Positions 52,476 through 63,214 of a stretch of DNA of 64,000 nucleotides are shown here, piece by piece; position 1 is the stretch's first letter, and every line of letters starts with the position of its first letter. The DNA lies in contig WNNJ02000618.1 of the NCBI GenBank assembly GCA_012934845.2, forward strand, positions 62,001 to 126,000. Direction: 5' to 3'. Below the pieces are notes generated by a model. The model saw nothing but the letters and a program-made list of their open reading frames with translations, did not search any database and was not told the origin of the DNA. The position numbers and the translations under genes were made by a program. This DNA comes from Pomphorhynchus laevis. Lineage: Eukaryota; Acanthocephala; Palaeacanthocephala; Echinorhynchida; Pomphorhynchidae.

Positions 52476-54137
52476 CTCACCCCCGAGAGTCCAGTCGAGG
52501 CGGACGATGGTCGGTAATCTCGAGATGTACTTGAGATTCCTTAGTCTTCGCTCTAGAGGACCTCATCTAGAGAATAAGACTAATCCCGAAATAGCTCAAG
52601 TAACCCATAGTCGTACTTGGATTTTCCCATTCTGTGACAGATGTTGGGCCCGTTTCAGGGCCCACCTAACTCACTTCAGAATACTTTAACTCTATCCAGG
52701 TCAGCTTTTGCCGATCAGTTCATCGTAACGATAAACCCTAGATATTTCAATCGACTCGTAAAGGTGGGGAGTGGTTGAGGCTGCAAAATTAAGGAGAGAG
52801 CATAGAGTGCTAATCTATTAAGTTTTTATTCGTGGCAAAAACGCTATGAAAGATATTATCTGCGATTTTTTGGAGTTTAAAACAATATTGGAAAGGGTGA
52901 GTTGATCTTTTGATCTAAAAAAGAAACGACTGATGTCCGAGACTATATCTTTACACCTGCGTACAGAGAACAGGATCGTGGTATCATCAGCATATACCAC
53001 GAGATGTTGTTCGGGTTTAAATGCCTTGAAGAGAGCAATGGAGCTAGCAAGATATAAGATAAAAGAAAGCGGGGAACCTTGAGGCACGCCTGTAAAAGGG
53101 TAGAACTGACTTGCATCAGGGTGTCTTCATAGTAGAGCCGATTGGTGTACAGCAATATCTCCACCCTGTTAACAATTCTCGCAGGCAGCCCGAGGGACCT
53201 TAGAGAGGAGATAAAAATTGAATTAAGATCCGGTCAAATGGAGCAGAAAAGTCAAGAAAAACAGTCACAACAAGCTGATGACTGTTATCCTGGCATAAGT
53301 GATTCACTTCACCAATTGCTGAATGGACTTAGCGCCCTTTGACAAACTCATGAAAACTCGGTGAAATTAAGTTACGCCTAATTAAATGGGTCGCAGGTCT
53401 TTGGTACATGAAACCGTTTTTTTCTATGGTAAAAAAATACGTCGGCTACAGTTAAAGCCTGCTACATCATGAGGTTAGACTAAAAGCATTGTAACGGCCA
53501 CTTCTTTTCTTTGATCGGCTGTCAAAAGCTGACAAACTGGAGAATAGAGTGAAGCGACGGATTTGGAGTTGCCCAGAAGTGGGCCCCGGGAGTTAAGGAT
53601 ATCCGTAATAGGTAAGTCCCTGCTCCTGAAGTCACCTCAAGGCGAAATTGGCAGAAGAGAAAGCGTGGCTTAATAATTATTTAGGGCCAGTCACTCCTCC
53701 AAGACTCTATCAAGGCCTACGCTACCAATCCAATCCAAAGCCCTCTCCTGCCAACAAACAAACTTCTCCTTGAATATCTTCTAAAAGGAAACTTGAGAGG
53801 GATTAAGACAAGTAATACTCGTCCTGTCCCTACTCAGCCGAAGCCTCTATCTAGAAATCCAGTATTTATTCGAGAGAACCTGCCTAGAGGAAGCAGAGAT
53901 ATTGGGTAGGTGTAGCATTTTTGCTAGGACCTTGAGTTTGGTCGGAGTGATACTGTAAATGTGAACTTTGTAGTTAGTTGAAAGGATTCCGGTAGCTTGC
54001 GAAGAGAGGTAGGAATTAAATTCGGTCAAACTCTCATTCCCATAATTTATTATTTATTATTAGTATTACAAGTTATAGCCAAATGGCTGTTTCAACTGAT
54101 CACATAGGAAAAATATGAAAAAATAAGTAAATAGCGG

Positions 54138-57100
54138 TTACATAATATTGTACGCATCCGGAATGCCATGATCGTTAATCCACTGACGCAGTTGAACTTT
54201 AAATTTAGAGAAGTCCTTGGTACATGCTATTTCTCCTATCAACGTGTTCCAGACTTTCAATGCTCGATGTGAGAGCCTAGCCAAACTCACTACTTTACCG
54301 TGGGGAAACTTAAATAGTTCCAGTGGGTGGCCACGACGCATCTGAGAACAAACTTTAACATATCATGCGGGAAACCCATCTATCCCATTTACCATTCGCC
54401 ATAATGCAAAGAGATCGAGGTAATATAGCCTCTGACCCAAAGATTGTATCTTTAGAAATTCAAGCCGCTCACGATATGAATATGATCAATCCATGCACAT
54501 TAGAGAACCTTTACAAATAATTGACTCTAGTCTATTGAACTCTCCTTTAGTGTACGGAAAAACTGCTTGCACGCAGTACTCTATACGCGGGCGAACAAGA
54601 GCACAGTAAAGCCGTTTGAAAACATATGGATTAATACGATTAAATGCGTTTTTGACGCAGTACATTGCTCGCAAAGCCTTGCTATAGGCAAACTCTGTAT
54701 TTGACCGAGATTTCAATGCCCTTATGCAACATGACACCCAGATCACTATACTCCATAACGACATTAAGAATTGAAGTTCCTAGGCGAAAATGACGGTCAT
54801 CGCAACGCCTTCCTAATTTCACGTGGCCGCATTTGTCAAATTGATCTTCATACCAGTAGCCTCGTTCTATCGGTATATTTCATTAAGGTCTTGCTGCAGG
54901 GAAATGCTAAGCGGATCAATATCATCTACAGACCATAGTTTGATGTCGTAAGCAAAAGCAAGACAGGAACTCTGAATCCACAGCAATAAATCGTTAAGGA
55001 ACACAATAAACAGCAGAGGTCCTAGTACGGTACCCTGCGGAACACCACAGTAAACGCGTCTTGGAGTGGAAATATGGGTGCCAACTCTCTCTTTAAAGAA
55101 TCGATTACGTAGGAAATCTTGAACCCACTTACACATCTTTACATGAATGATGTAGTTAAATAGTAATGCTACCAAGCTCTCATGCGGCACCCGATCGAAT
55201 GCTCTTGAAAAGTCAATGAATACCACATTGATTGATTGGCCGCGATTGACCGCCTCAACCCACATTTCGCGTGAAGTCAATAAGTTAGTTAAGCAGAAAC
55301 GACCAGGGAGGAAACCGGGTTGAGAATACGACACTTTTCCGAGTTCCCTCAAGTGATACCTGATCCAGGTGGCGATTAACTTTTCAAGCACTTTGCATAG
55401 AGAACTAGTCAGGCTGATTGGTTTATAGTCAGTACAAGCTGTTGCAATGGTTTTCTTTGGGATCGGAACTACGATGGCAGTTTTCCAGACATCAGGAACA
55501 CATCCACTGGTCAAACTCCTCCTACTGTATATTTTGCCTCATCGATCTTGTCTCCTTCCACTGTATATTTTGCCTCATCGATCATCCCCATAGTCCACAA
55601 TCTCACTTTCTTAGGCTTCCATTTCGATGATCACCTTTCCCTTAAACCCTTCGTCCGTGACAAGGTCCGCTCATCTAACTTAATTCTCCGTGACATCCGC
55701 CGTATCCGCCCCCTTATCGACTTCCGTTCTTGTATGTCTCTTCTTTCATCGCTTCTTTTCCCTAAAATCGATTACTGTCTTAGCCTTTTCGCCAATTCTC
55801 CAAAATCCATAATCCTACCCCTACAACGAATAATCAACACCGCCGTTCGAGTGCTCTTTCGTCTCCATCGCTTCGACCACATCCACATATTTTCCCCAAC
55901 TCTCCTGGCCCACCATCCACATCCGCATCAAACTCCGCCTTCTTCTCGTAACTTTTCGTCTCATCGCTGTCGGCTCCCCATCATTCATCAACCTTCCTTT
56001 CTTAGACGATACTCGCCCCACCTCGCTATCGCTTCGCTCCTGCCATACCTTCTTACTCCACGTTCCTAATTACTCCAACAACTACGGTCTCCGATCCTTC
56101 CTCGTCGCCGCCCCCTCCTTTATCACATTCAAACACCTCCTCCGTTCACACCTTCTCGACACCTGGTTCACATTTTTGTTTTGTTGTGGTCATGTAAGCG
56201 TGCGCTGGCATGCATTTGCCACGTTAAAATAAATCCTTTTTTTAAACTGTTCTCAAAAATAGCAAGAAGAGAAGGATCCAAATATCTAATTAATTTTTTT
56301 GGGATAAACGGAGAAATGTCATCAGGGCCGGTAGAGCTAAATGGGTCAAGCTGACTTACAATCTCACTAATGGTTACTGGAAGAAAACGCGAAGATTGTC
56401 CTAATGCTACACGATGCGAACTGATAGAATCTCTATGTGAATTATTTGCCGGTAGCGAAAAAGACGTAGCAAGGCGTTCCACAATACCGCTCTGAGAAGT
56501 TATCATACATCCCTCCGCATTAAGGATATACTTGATTTCTGTCTTAAGGTTCTGTTACGACGAACATAAGCCCAGAATAGTTTTGGATTTCGTGTTACAT
56601 TATTAGCGATAGACGATTCGAATGTATATCGTTTTGTTGCTTTCACTCTAGAACAAAGATTTCGAATATATATCTGGCAGAGAAACTAGAGTCAGAACGC
56701 TGAAGCTTCCATAAACAATTTCTTGAACTTATTAGTTGTCTGACGTCGGAATCTATCCATGCAGGTGACTTAGCAGCATAAGAGGATTCGCGCATAGGGG
56801 CAAGAATATCAGATAATTTATGTAGGTAATCAGTGATTATATTCAATGATAGCTTGTCTGGGTTCATGAAAGTACACGGGAATTGGTTGTAAACTCTCAA
56901 AACATCTTCTTTTCTTACTTTCGACCAATGGCGTTTGGAAGTTTTTGAACTAGGTGGACAGAATCTGGAATAAGAGACAGCCGTCAATTAGAGCAAGCAG
57001 GGGTCACTACTTCCTAAAGGAGGGATATGATCAACTTGGATTATGTCTCCTACATATCTGGAAAACACCAGATCAAGTACCGAATCCGATCTTGAAGTTA

Positions 57101-57650
57101 AGCAAGTTGGTTCTTGTACGTGCTGAATCAGCATGAGTTCCTCAGCTAGGAACTCAGATATTTCCCTTTCCGTGGAACTACCATCAGAAAAGACAGAGTC
57201 TGACCATCTAGATCGTGGAAGATTAAAATCACCCAAAAGAATAAAGTGAGGGGAGGAACATACCGATTGTAAAATAAGTTTTAGTTGATCAGTATCTGCA
57301 ATTACTGACGGAGATCGATACACGACGCAGAAATTCATACTGGTAGCTGAGTGATCGATACGGAAGCATAGAGTCTTAAACGACCCAAAAGGGTCTCAAA
57401 CATTCAACACTTCAGATACGAGGAAATTTTCTATGACATATGCTGCGACACAGCCACCTCACCTGCCTGTTGATATCCTGTCGCTTCGTAGAAGGCGAAA
57501 TTCAGGAATGTTCACAGTGGTATCGACAATATATTCATGTAACCAGGATTCAGCAACGCAGAAAATGTCATACGAATGATAAAGCATGTGATACTTCAAC
57601 TCCATTATTTGAGCAGGCAAACTACGATTAGAATACCAAACGATAAATAA
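54138..57650 (-). pseudogene. LINE-D ORF2: APE endonuclease plus RT
   Basis: Endonuclease: RSLPAQIMELKYHMLYHSYD, FCVAESWLHEYIVDTTVNIP (catalytic E) near 57560, MNFCVVYRSPSVI near 57338, FILLGDFNLPRSRWSD near 57240, SRSDSVLDLVFS near 57080. RT: SSTGPDDISPFIPKKLIRYL near 56330, then after the LINE-A insert WKTAIVVPIPKKTIAT near 55480, CTDYKPISLTSSLCKVLEKL near 55430, motif A VVFIDFSRAFDRVPHESL near 55230, motif B VYCGVPQGTVLGPLLFIVFL near 55040, motif C SCLAFAYDIKLWS near 54950, where the usual ADD is AYD, so one catalytic aspartate is lost. The C-terminus RRGHPLELFKFPHGKVVSLA and QWINDHGIPDAYNIM ends at 54138. Stops and frameshifts occur in between (for example after STGR near 57470). Confidence 0.78.
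55513..56248 (+). mobile_element. LINE-A copy 7: 5'-truncated insert in LINE-D, TSD AAACT
   Basis: Element 55518-56243, flanked by AAACT at 55513-55517 and 56244-56248. The 5' junction has a duplicated stretch (TGTATATTTTGCCTCATCGA near 55527 and 55566). It encodes HNLTFLGFHFDDHLSLKPFV to the thumb; a deletion removes the SLAWNQLPLDVRRA block near 56112. The tail is GCGTGCGCTGGCATGC, AATAAA and T7. Confidence 0.9.
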
Positions 57651-57813
57651 CGTGTGGGTTGTAGTAAGGGATTACTAGAAACGGTGAATAATTTGTTGAA
57701 TGAAACTAAGTGCCCCAGATCAGAATTGAAACTAACGCTATCCAAGAGTTGCAATGAATGACTGTTGAAACTACCTTTTCCAGACGAACTAGCAAGATTT
57801 GAACTGGATACTG

Positions 57814-59008
57814 CTAAGTGACGCTGTTGATCGTTATGGGATTCCAACGAACTACTGGGTGCCACCTGACAACCTGAAAATTTCGTATGCATAAGTTCGT
57901 TTCACCTTCAGATAGCCGGTTTCGTAATTCTGTTTTTGCTTCTTTCAACTTTAAACGATCTTCGAGACTCATATCCTTAAGAATACGATGTGGATAATCT
58001 TTAAGCCGAAAACCACGTTTGAGCAAAAGGTCTGCATGTTTTGCGGAAGATAATACAACTTTCAACAATCTTGGTTTCTCTACCACCTTTTTTCCAAGTC
58101 GAAACAACTTTGTAACCTTTAGAGTAGAAGCTAGCTTCTCATCGCCTTCTAAGAATAACTGACAGAACACAGTACGGAGGCTGGACACATCGTCATTCAT
58201 ACGTGTTTGTGAGTTGCTGGCCTTTGATTCAGCGATACCACTAAAAGGATATTGCAAGACCTATCTGGATGCGAACGGTAGTTTGCAGAAGGAGCGTTGT
58301 CGAAAGAAATGCTCTGACCATTTAAAGGTAAATAATTTCCTGATTTATTCTTATTTTTGGCCTTCTGTTTTCTATCGATGGCCACACTCGAATCGCTACA
58401 TCTGATTTCACCCAATTGATGGTCTGTCGATCCAGCGTTTCGTGTAGGTTGCAATAGGGAGTTGCGCCATACCCTTCCTTTGTTTATAGCTGGTGTAATT
58501 TGTTGAACATGAATGACCGAGTTTTCTTTGTCCTGAAATGATGACAGCATTTGAAGTTCGGCATTTGAAGTATTATCGTGCTGATGCGTAGATGACAGTG
58601 AAAGTAATTCAATCCGCGGTTCACATATGTCAGGAGTTTAACTGTCATCTAATGGAAGCTTAACGGCAGGATTAACGGTACAGGTGTTTATCGAAGTTTG
58701 ATGGTCCGTACGATCTTGAAAGACACGAGCGTCATTTAAGTTAAGAGGTAACGATATATCATAACAATTCACATCACAATCCATATCTTCCACTAGTTTC
58801 ATTTGGAGGGCCGAAATCATTGTAGCAGAACAAAAGCCGCAATAAAATCCTTGCTCTTGAGTGACGATTAAATATTTAAAGGAATGTCGACAATAGACCA
58901 CACTTCACAGCCTATATTGCAGCATTTGACCTCTAGCCGCTTATACGCATTACGATCTTGCGTGATATGTATAGTGTTTGACGCTCTCTTCGAATTTGCT
59001 TTCTTCAT
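57814..59008 (-). pseudogene. LINE-D ORF1: PHD-like finger and RRM-like domain
   Basis: Starts MKKANSKRASNTIHITQD at 59008. A zinc motif KCCNIGCEVWSIVDI...GFYCGFCSATM (58810-58930) contains a frameshift. A linker follows, then QTRMNDDVSSLRTVFCQLFL, VTKLFRLGKKVVEKPRLLKV, LLLKRGFRLKDYPHRILKDM and NLCIRNFQVVRWHPVVRW (57830-58200), an RRM-like ORF1 domain of the CR1 group. The whole protein would be near 390 residues. The same domain is present in the fragment at 60.4-61.5 kb. Confidence 0.72.
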
Positions 59009-59234
59009 TGTATGTATATGTAAATTTAATTAATCAAAGATTTTAATCAGTTCAAGTAGATCAGCAAGTTGTATTGCGAATAAGGTATTTGTAATTTTCT
59101 TGAACACTTATAAATGAGAGTAGTGTATTTTTTCTCCAGGCAGAAGTATTAGAACTTCATATATTCAACTCAAGTTGTCTCTTCAGGTATAGTGTGTGTT
59201 TAAGCTCTTAAAATTTTTGTTTATGTGTATATTA

Positions 59235-59263
59235 TATCTCAAACTTTTTTAAGGTTTGAGATA
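59235..59263. repeat. Hairpin at the 5' edge of LINE-D (13-bp arms, one mismatch)
   Basis: TATCTCAAACTTT and AAGGTTTGAGATA around a 3-nt loop, at the junction with LINE-C. Confidence 0.8.
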
Positions 59264-59373
59264 ACCAAACCTTCTATCATGGGAAAGAGTTGGATAGCTG
59301 CCTGAAAGGAGGCCACTCTAATTGAATAAAAGTTAAACCTCCTTCTAAGCAACGAATCTCCCTCTAATCACCA

Positions 59374-59482
59374 AATAGGACGACACTCGTCCCATCTCTC
59401 TATCATTGCGTTCCCGTAAATTCCTCTTACTCTACGTTCCCAATTACTCTAACAACTACGATATCCGATCCTTCCTCCGGCG
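59374..59482 (+). mobile_element. LINE-A scrap
   Basis: CGACACTCGTCCCATCTCTC to TACGATATCCGATCCTTCCT matches the C-terminal coding block of LINE-A (copy 6-like). Confidence 0.8.
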
Positions 59483-59639
59483 CGAAATTAGATCTGATCT
59501 AGATAGATCTGATTTATATGTGATATCACATATTAGATGTGATCTAGATAGATCTATTCTTTAAGCGGACTTGGACGCTCTTTTAAAATGAGCAAATGAA
59601 AATAGAATAAAAGCTAGTAGCAAAGTGCACCAATATGCA

Positions 59640-59925
59640 TATGGGCAAACAATATTTAGATTACTGTTATAGCATAGGATCCTCCATCAGTTCAAAGACC
59701 TAGAAATTGTTGTGGCAAACAACTTAAAAACTAAAACAAATACAGATGAGATTTGTTCTAGGGCGATAATAAGTCATCAATGCAACGACATGTTTAATAT
59801 TCAGAGATTACCAGGAGATGTTTCATAAAACTCTCAATCGATAATTTCCCCTATTTGTTTAATGCATACGTAGGTAGCATTTTAATGTACTGCTCTGAAG
59901 TACATTTTAATGGTACATTATGTAC
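59640..59925 (+). mobile_element. CR1-like LINE RT thumb scrap
   Basis: Plus strand FKDLEIVVANNLKTKTNTDE then ICSRAIISHQCNDMFNIQRL followed, after a frameshift, by LFNAYVGSILMYCSEVHFN. This is the 'VKDLGV..D..L.F..HI..I..KA......I.R.F.......AY...+R..LEYCS' thumb block of CR1-type polymerases. Confidence 0.6.
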
Positions 59926-59955
59926 TTTAATGTACATTTTAATGTACATTAAAGT
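59924..59955. repeat. Perfect snap-back palindrome (13-bp arms, 6-nt loop)
   Basis: ACTTTAATGTACA, TTTTAA, exact reverse complement, in a patch of repeated GTACATTTTAATG words (59895-59985). Confidence 0.88.
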
Positions 59956-60059
59956 GTACATTTAATGGTTCATTATGTACTGCTCTAAGCATCTAAATTA
60001 TTATTATTTTGTGAATGTACATTGACTCAACTTATGTTTCTTTATCTTAAAAATAAGTA

Positions 60060-60430
60060 AGTATTATAATCGTAGATCTTTTAAATGTAACAGAAAAATG
60101 TATAGTTTGTGATGTTATAAATAATAATTGTATCGTAAGTAATATGACAAACAAATGTTTTTCATTAAATATTAATAATAATTGTAACTGCAATACCGCA
60201 GGTGTAGTGTATCTTATACAATGTACATGTGGATTGCAATATATAGGAAAAACATATCAAATGTTAAAAACTAGGTTTAGGCAACACATATATAATATAC
60301 AGCATAATAGTCAAAACTATATTTCATAAACATATGAGATTAATAGGACATGATATTAAAAACTGTAAATTATTTATTTTAGAACATATTATCGAAGAAA
60401 ACATTTCAATAGATTAATGTTAAAGCGGAT
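60060..60430 (+). mobile_element. Penelope-like element fragment: GIY-YIG endonuclease
   Basis: A frame read from about 60075 gives VDLLNVTEKCIVCDVINNNC, then NCNCNTAGVVYLIQCTCGLQ and YIGKTYQMLKTRFRQHIYNI (to 60329), continuing after a frameshift as HMRLIGHDIKNCKLFILEHI. VVYLIQC...YIGKT...LKTRFRQH is the GIY-YIG nuclease core (Y, Y, R), and the cysteine-rich lead-in (NCNC, CTCG) is characteristic of the C-terminus of Penelope-like retroelements, which use it with an RT to insert. Only this C-terminal piece is present; no RT of this type was found. A stand-alone GIY-YIG domain is the alternative. Confidence 0.75.
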
Positions 60431-60436
60431 GATATT

Positions 60437-61535
60437 AAAGTAGTTCAATCCGGTAAATTTTGTTGTGGTGTGTGTGCGGCTCGTAATTGTGAATGGAACA
60501 CTATTCTTGAGGAAAAATTACAAAATAATATTAAAATGGTGTCAGAGCTTAAGGAGATCGTAACTATGCTACAGAATAGTATTCTCTCTAGTACATCTAA
60601 GGTAAATTTACAACGAAAAAATACAGCATAAGTTACCTGAGGTGAATTCTATAACTTCGAATAAATCCTTCAATAATGCAGATATCGATCCAAATGCACA
60701 TCGATACCCACATGCAGTTAGCAAGACTACATCGTCAGTTACGGGTTTCACTCCTGTTCGTATCTGGAAGAGAGGTCACTCAAAATCGTATACTGTTCGT
60801 CAAACAGAAAATGAACGAACGCTGACTGTCAACACTCACACAGGCAATGATGATATACAGAACTCAGCTACTAGTAATGACAGTGTGGTTCTACATAAAG
60901 AGTGCGTAAACGAGCACATTAAGGAAGCTCATCTCATATCATCTCAATCAATGAATGCCTCTAGAGCGAGTTCTCCGGTGCAGCAAATGTCTACTTTCTC
61001 ACAACTGCGTAAACAGCATGATCCTTTGCGTTCTATTATTTTCGCCAAGTCGGAATCAAGCTCTGTCAATATCCAAAACCGACTAAATGAAGATTTGTCG
61101 AGGGTACGTAATATTCTCACGATCGTTTTGGCACAATTCCCATAAGAGATAGTATCTAGTATTAAAATAGTTGCTTTATTCCGCATAGGGAGGAAAATTA
61201 ACGATCGTCCTAGACTGCTAAAAGCCATTCTGACAGATCCAAAAGCCGTTAAGACCATCTTTAGGAACTCTTATCGTCTCCAAGGTTCGTCTGCAAGATT
61301 GTTAAAAGATCTCGACGTGAATGAACGTAAGCATCTACGTGAAGCTAAACAATGTTTGAAGTCTCGTATTGAAGCTGGTGAGTCAAACTTGACAATTCGA
61401 AATTTTCAGGTTGTGCGGAGGAAGACTCAAATACATTGGGTGCCTCTACAGGTCGATCATTCAATCCTTCCTATTGGTGAATCCTTCCTTCGCTTTGGTA
61501 AATCCTATTGGTGAAATGGTATAACCGGATTTATC
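60437..61535 (+). pseudogene. LINE-D-like ORF1 fragment (PHD tail, coiled coil, RRM-like domain)
   Basis: The plus strand begins inside a PHD-like finger (SGKFCCGVCAARNCEW near 60455), then a coiled coil EEKLQNNIKMVSELKEIVTM near 60512, a variable linker (60642-61020), and the conserved domain SVNIQNRLNEDLSRVRNILT near 61060, IVALFRIGRKINDRPRLLKA near 61165, LLKDLDVNERKHLREAKQCL near 61295 and GESNLTIRNFQVVRRKTQIH near 61380. This matches LINE-D ORF1 (GETNLCIRNFQVVRWHP) at clear but moderate similarity. Stops occur near 60630 and 61142. No RT follows. Confidence 0.7.
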
Positions 61536-63200
61536 GAAACGTTAAATTTTTTTAATTTTCTGAAGTATAAAAATCAAACCATTTTTCGTCTTTGAGGTTA
61601 TAAGATATTGACATATCTTATAACGAAAAAATTTACAAATTTGTTAACTTTAAAGAACTTTAAAAATACGCTTAATAAAATTTTTAGTTTAGCACTAAAC
61701 TATACGATTAACATATCACTATTCCCAATTTTACAATTGATTTTATTGAAGTTCTTAACCTTGGCAATCACAATCCGCTATTATATATAAATACAATTTA
61801 ATAAATAACATAATATACTGTGTTATATGTTTAGATGCATTTATTAGTGATATAAAAGATATTTTACCATAAACTATAGATTTTAATATTATTTAATATT
61901 ATATAATTCTGGGATTTATCAATATCCACAGTAACCTCTATTCAATTGATAGAGTTTATTAATAGAGGTTTGATTGAATAAATTGCTGCATTAAGAGTTG
62001 AATGCATTAAGGATAATAGAACAATTACATGTTTGATAAAACGACATTGACATGAATATAATTGCTTGAAGAATATTTATTATGAGTTCTCTGCTTATTG
62101 CGGTTTCTCTTCATGAATCCAAATGATCTAAGCTTGAGCATCTGAAGTATTCATTTTTGCTTTATAATTGAAAGATTATATCTACCATATTGCAGGTAGA
62201 GTGTAAGTTATCATAAGTTATAACATAACTTTAAAGAACCGAAGAGCGCCTTATAAAAATAGAATTGAAAATTCTCTATAGGTGTGCTGTCGATAATACT
62301 TTACATGCTTTTTGTTCTAAGTTAAGTCAGAATGATTATTTGTAAGTGAAGTGGACGCCTTATATTTGTTGAATAATTTCAATAATATATAATGTAGAGT
62401 ATTTTATAATTTTTATTTAAAATACAAAAGTGGCACCTGAAAGATTACAAAAAGACATTTTTCAATTGACAGTCTATAATGTTAGCTTATTATTGTGAAC
62501 AGAATTTTCGTACATATCTTTAATGACAATTTTAAATAAAATAGCAATATTTTAGCTAAATTAAATTAGGTGCTATTTAAAATCCCTTTCTGATACGTAT
62601 TTATTTAAACAATAGAATAAATCAAGTATTTTGATTATCTGGTATTTAAAATCAGATTACAATGAGGCTCAATAAAACTGAACATGCTTCTATTTCGAAT
62701 CTAACCTCATTAAATTGAAAAAATCCTAATTGAATCCTAATCACATTTAAGTGGTTTCATATTGCATATTTAATGCAATTTCATGTATAATGCAATATGT
62801 TTACACATTCAAACATTTATATCAAAGAGATAAAATAATTTAGAACAAAAATAATTAAAGAATTTGGATGGTTCCTAAGGCACCGAAAACTTCCGTAAAT
62901 CTATAAAATACTTTAAAAATTATTTAAAATCAATCGAATATACAATTTGACGTCTACTTTTCATTCTTTAAGAGTTTGGAGTGAGCGAAATATCGAATTA
63001 TAAAAATTTTCCAATTTAACACATGAGAAGCCTTTTAAAATTGTCTATTTTTGTGTTAAAGTCAAAAACTGACAGAATAACAATTAAAATATATTATCTT
63101 ATTCATATTATTATATTAATATTATTTATTTTCTTTATTAGTAAAACATAAAATTAAAGGTAACCCTCTAATGGGCCCTATTTGTCAATTCAAAAAAAAT
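61536..63200. other. AT-rich stretch without genes
   Basis: No motif-bearing frame. Contains the perfect snap-back GTTATAAGATAT/loop TGAC (61597-61624) and an inverted pair AACCTCTATT / AATAGAGGTT near 61934-61970. Confidence 0.5.
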
Positions 63201-63214
63201 AATAATTATCTGTA

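Larger units (their letters stand above)
54047..59263 (-). mobile_element. LINE-D: CR1-like LINE, nearly full length, carrying a LINE-A insert
   Basis: About 5.2 kb on the minus strand, of which 736 bp is a LINE-A insert. It has a 5' UTR (59010-59260), ORF1 with a PHD-like finger, APE endonuclease, RT, and a 3' end with a TAATAATAAATAATAAATT tail (54047-54070). It lies inside LINE-C copy 3. The frames are broken in several places, so it is not active. Confidence 0.78.
52411..59372 (-). mobile_element. LINE-C copy 3, split by LINE-D
   Basis: Two pieces: 52411-54046 (3' tail, thumb, RT motif C VVYADDTTILFSVRR near 53000, motif B GVPQGSPLSFILYLASSIAL-like near 53080, VEILLYTNRLYYED near 53150, linker TPTKLKVLAKMLHLPNISAS near 53940) and 59265-59372 (RVASFQAAIQLFPMI-type sequence, the block just upstream of the linker). 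Copy 1 at 33.64 kb has these two stretches joined, which shows the interruption. Several stops are present; YADD is intact. Confidence 0.75.

Noticed and set aside
52070-53350. Twin-priming inversion within LINE-C copy 3
   Set aside because: The plus-strand endonuclease piece abuts the 3' end of the minus-strand copy; twin priming would place it at the 5' side, so two separate insertions fit better.
57040-57130. Resemblance to 5S rRNA (CCGATCTTGAAGTTAAGCAA)
   Set aside because: The match is short, and the opposite strand is the conserved LINE-D endonuclease coding block (SRSDSVLDLVFS), which explains the sequence.
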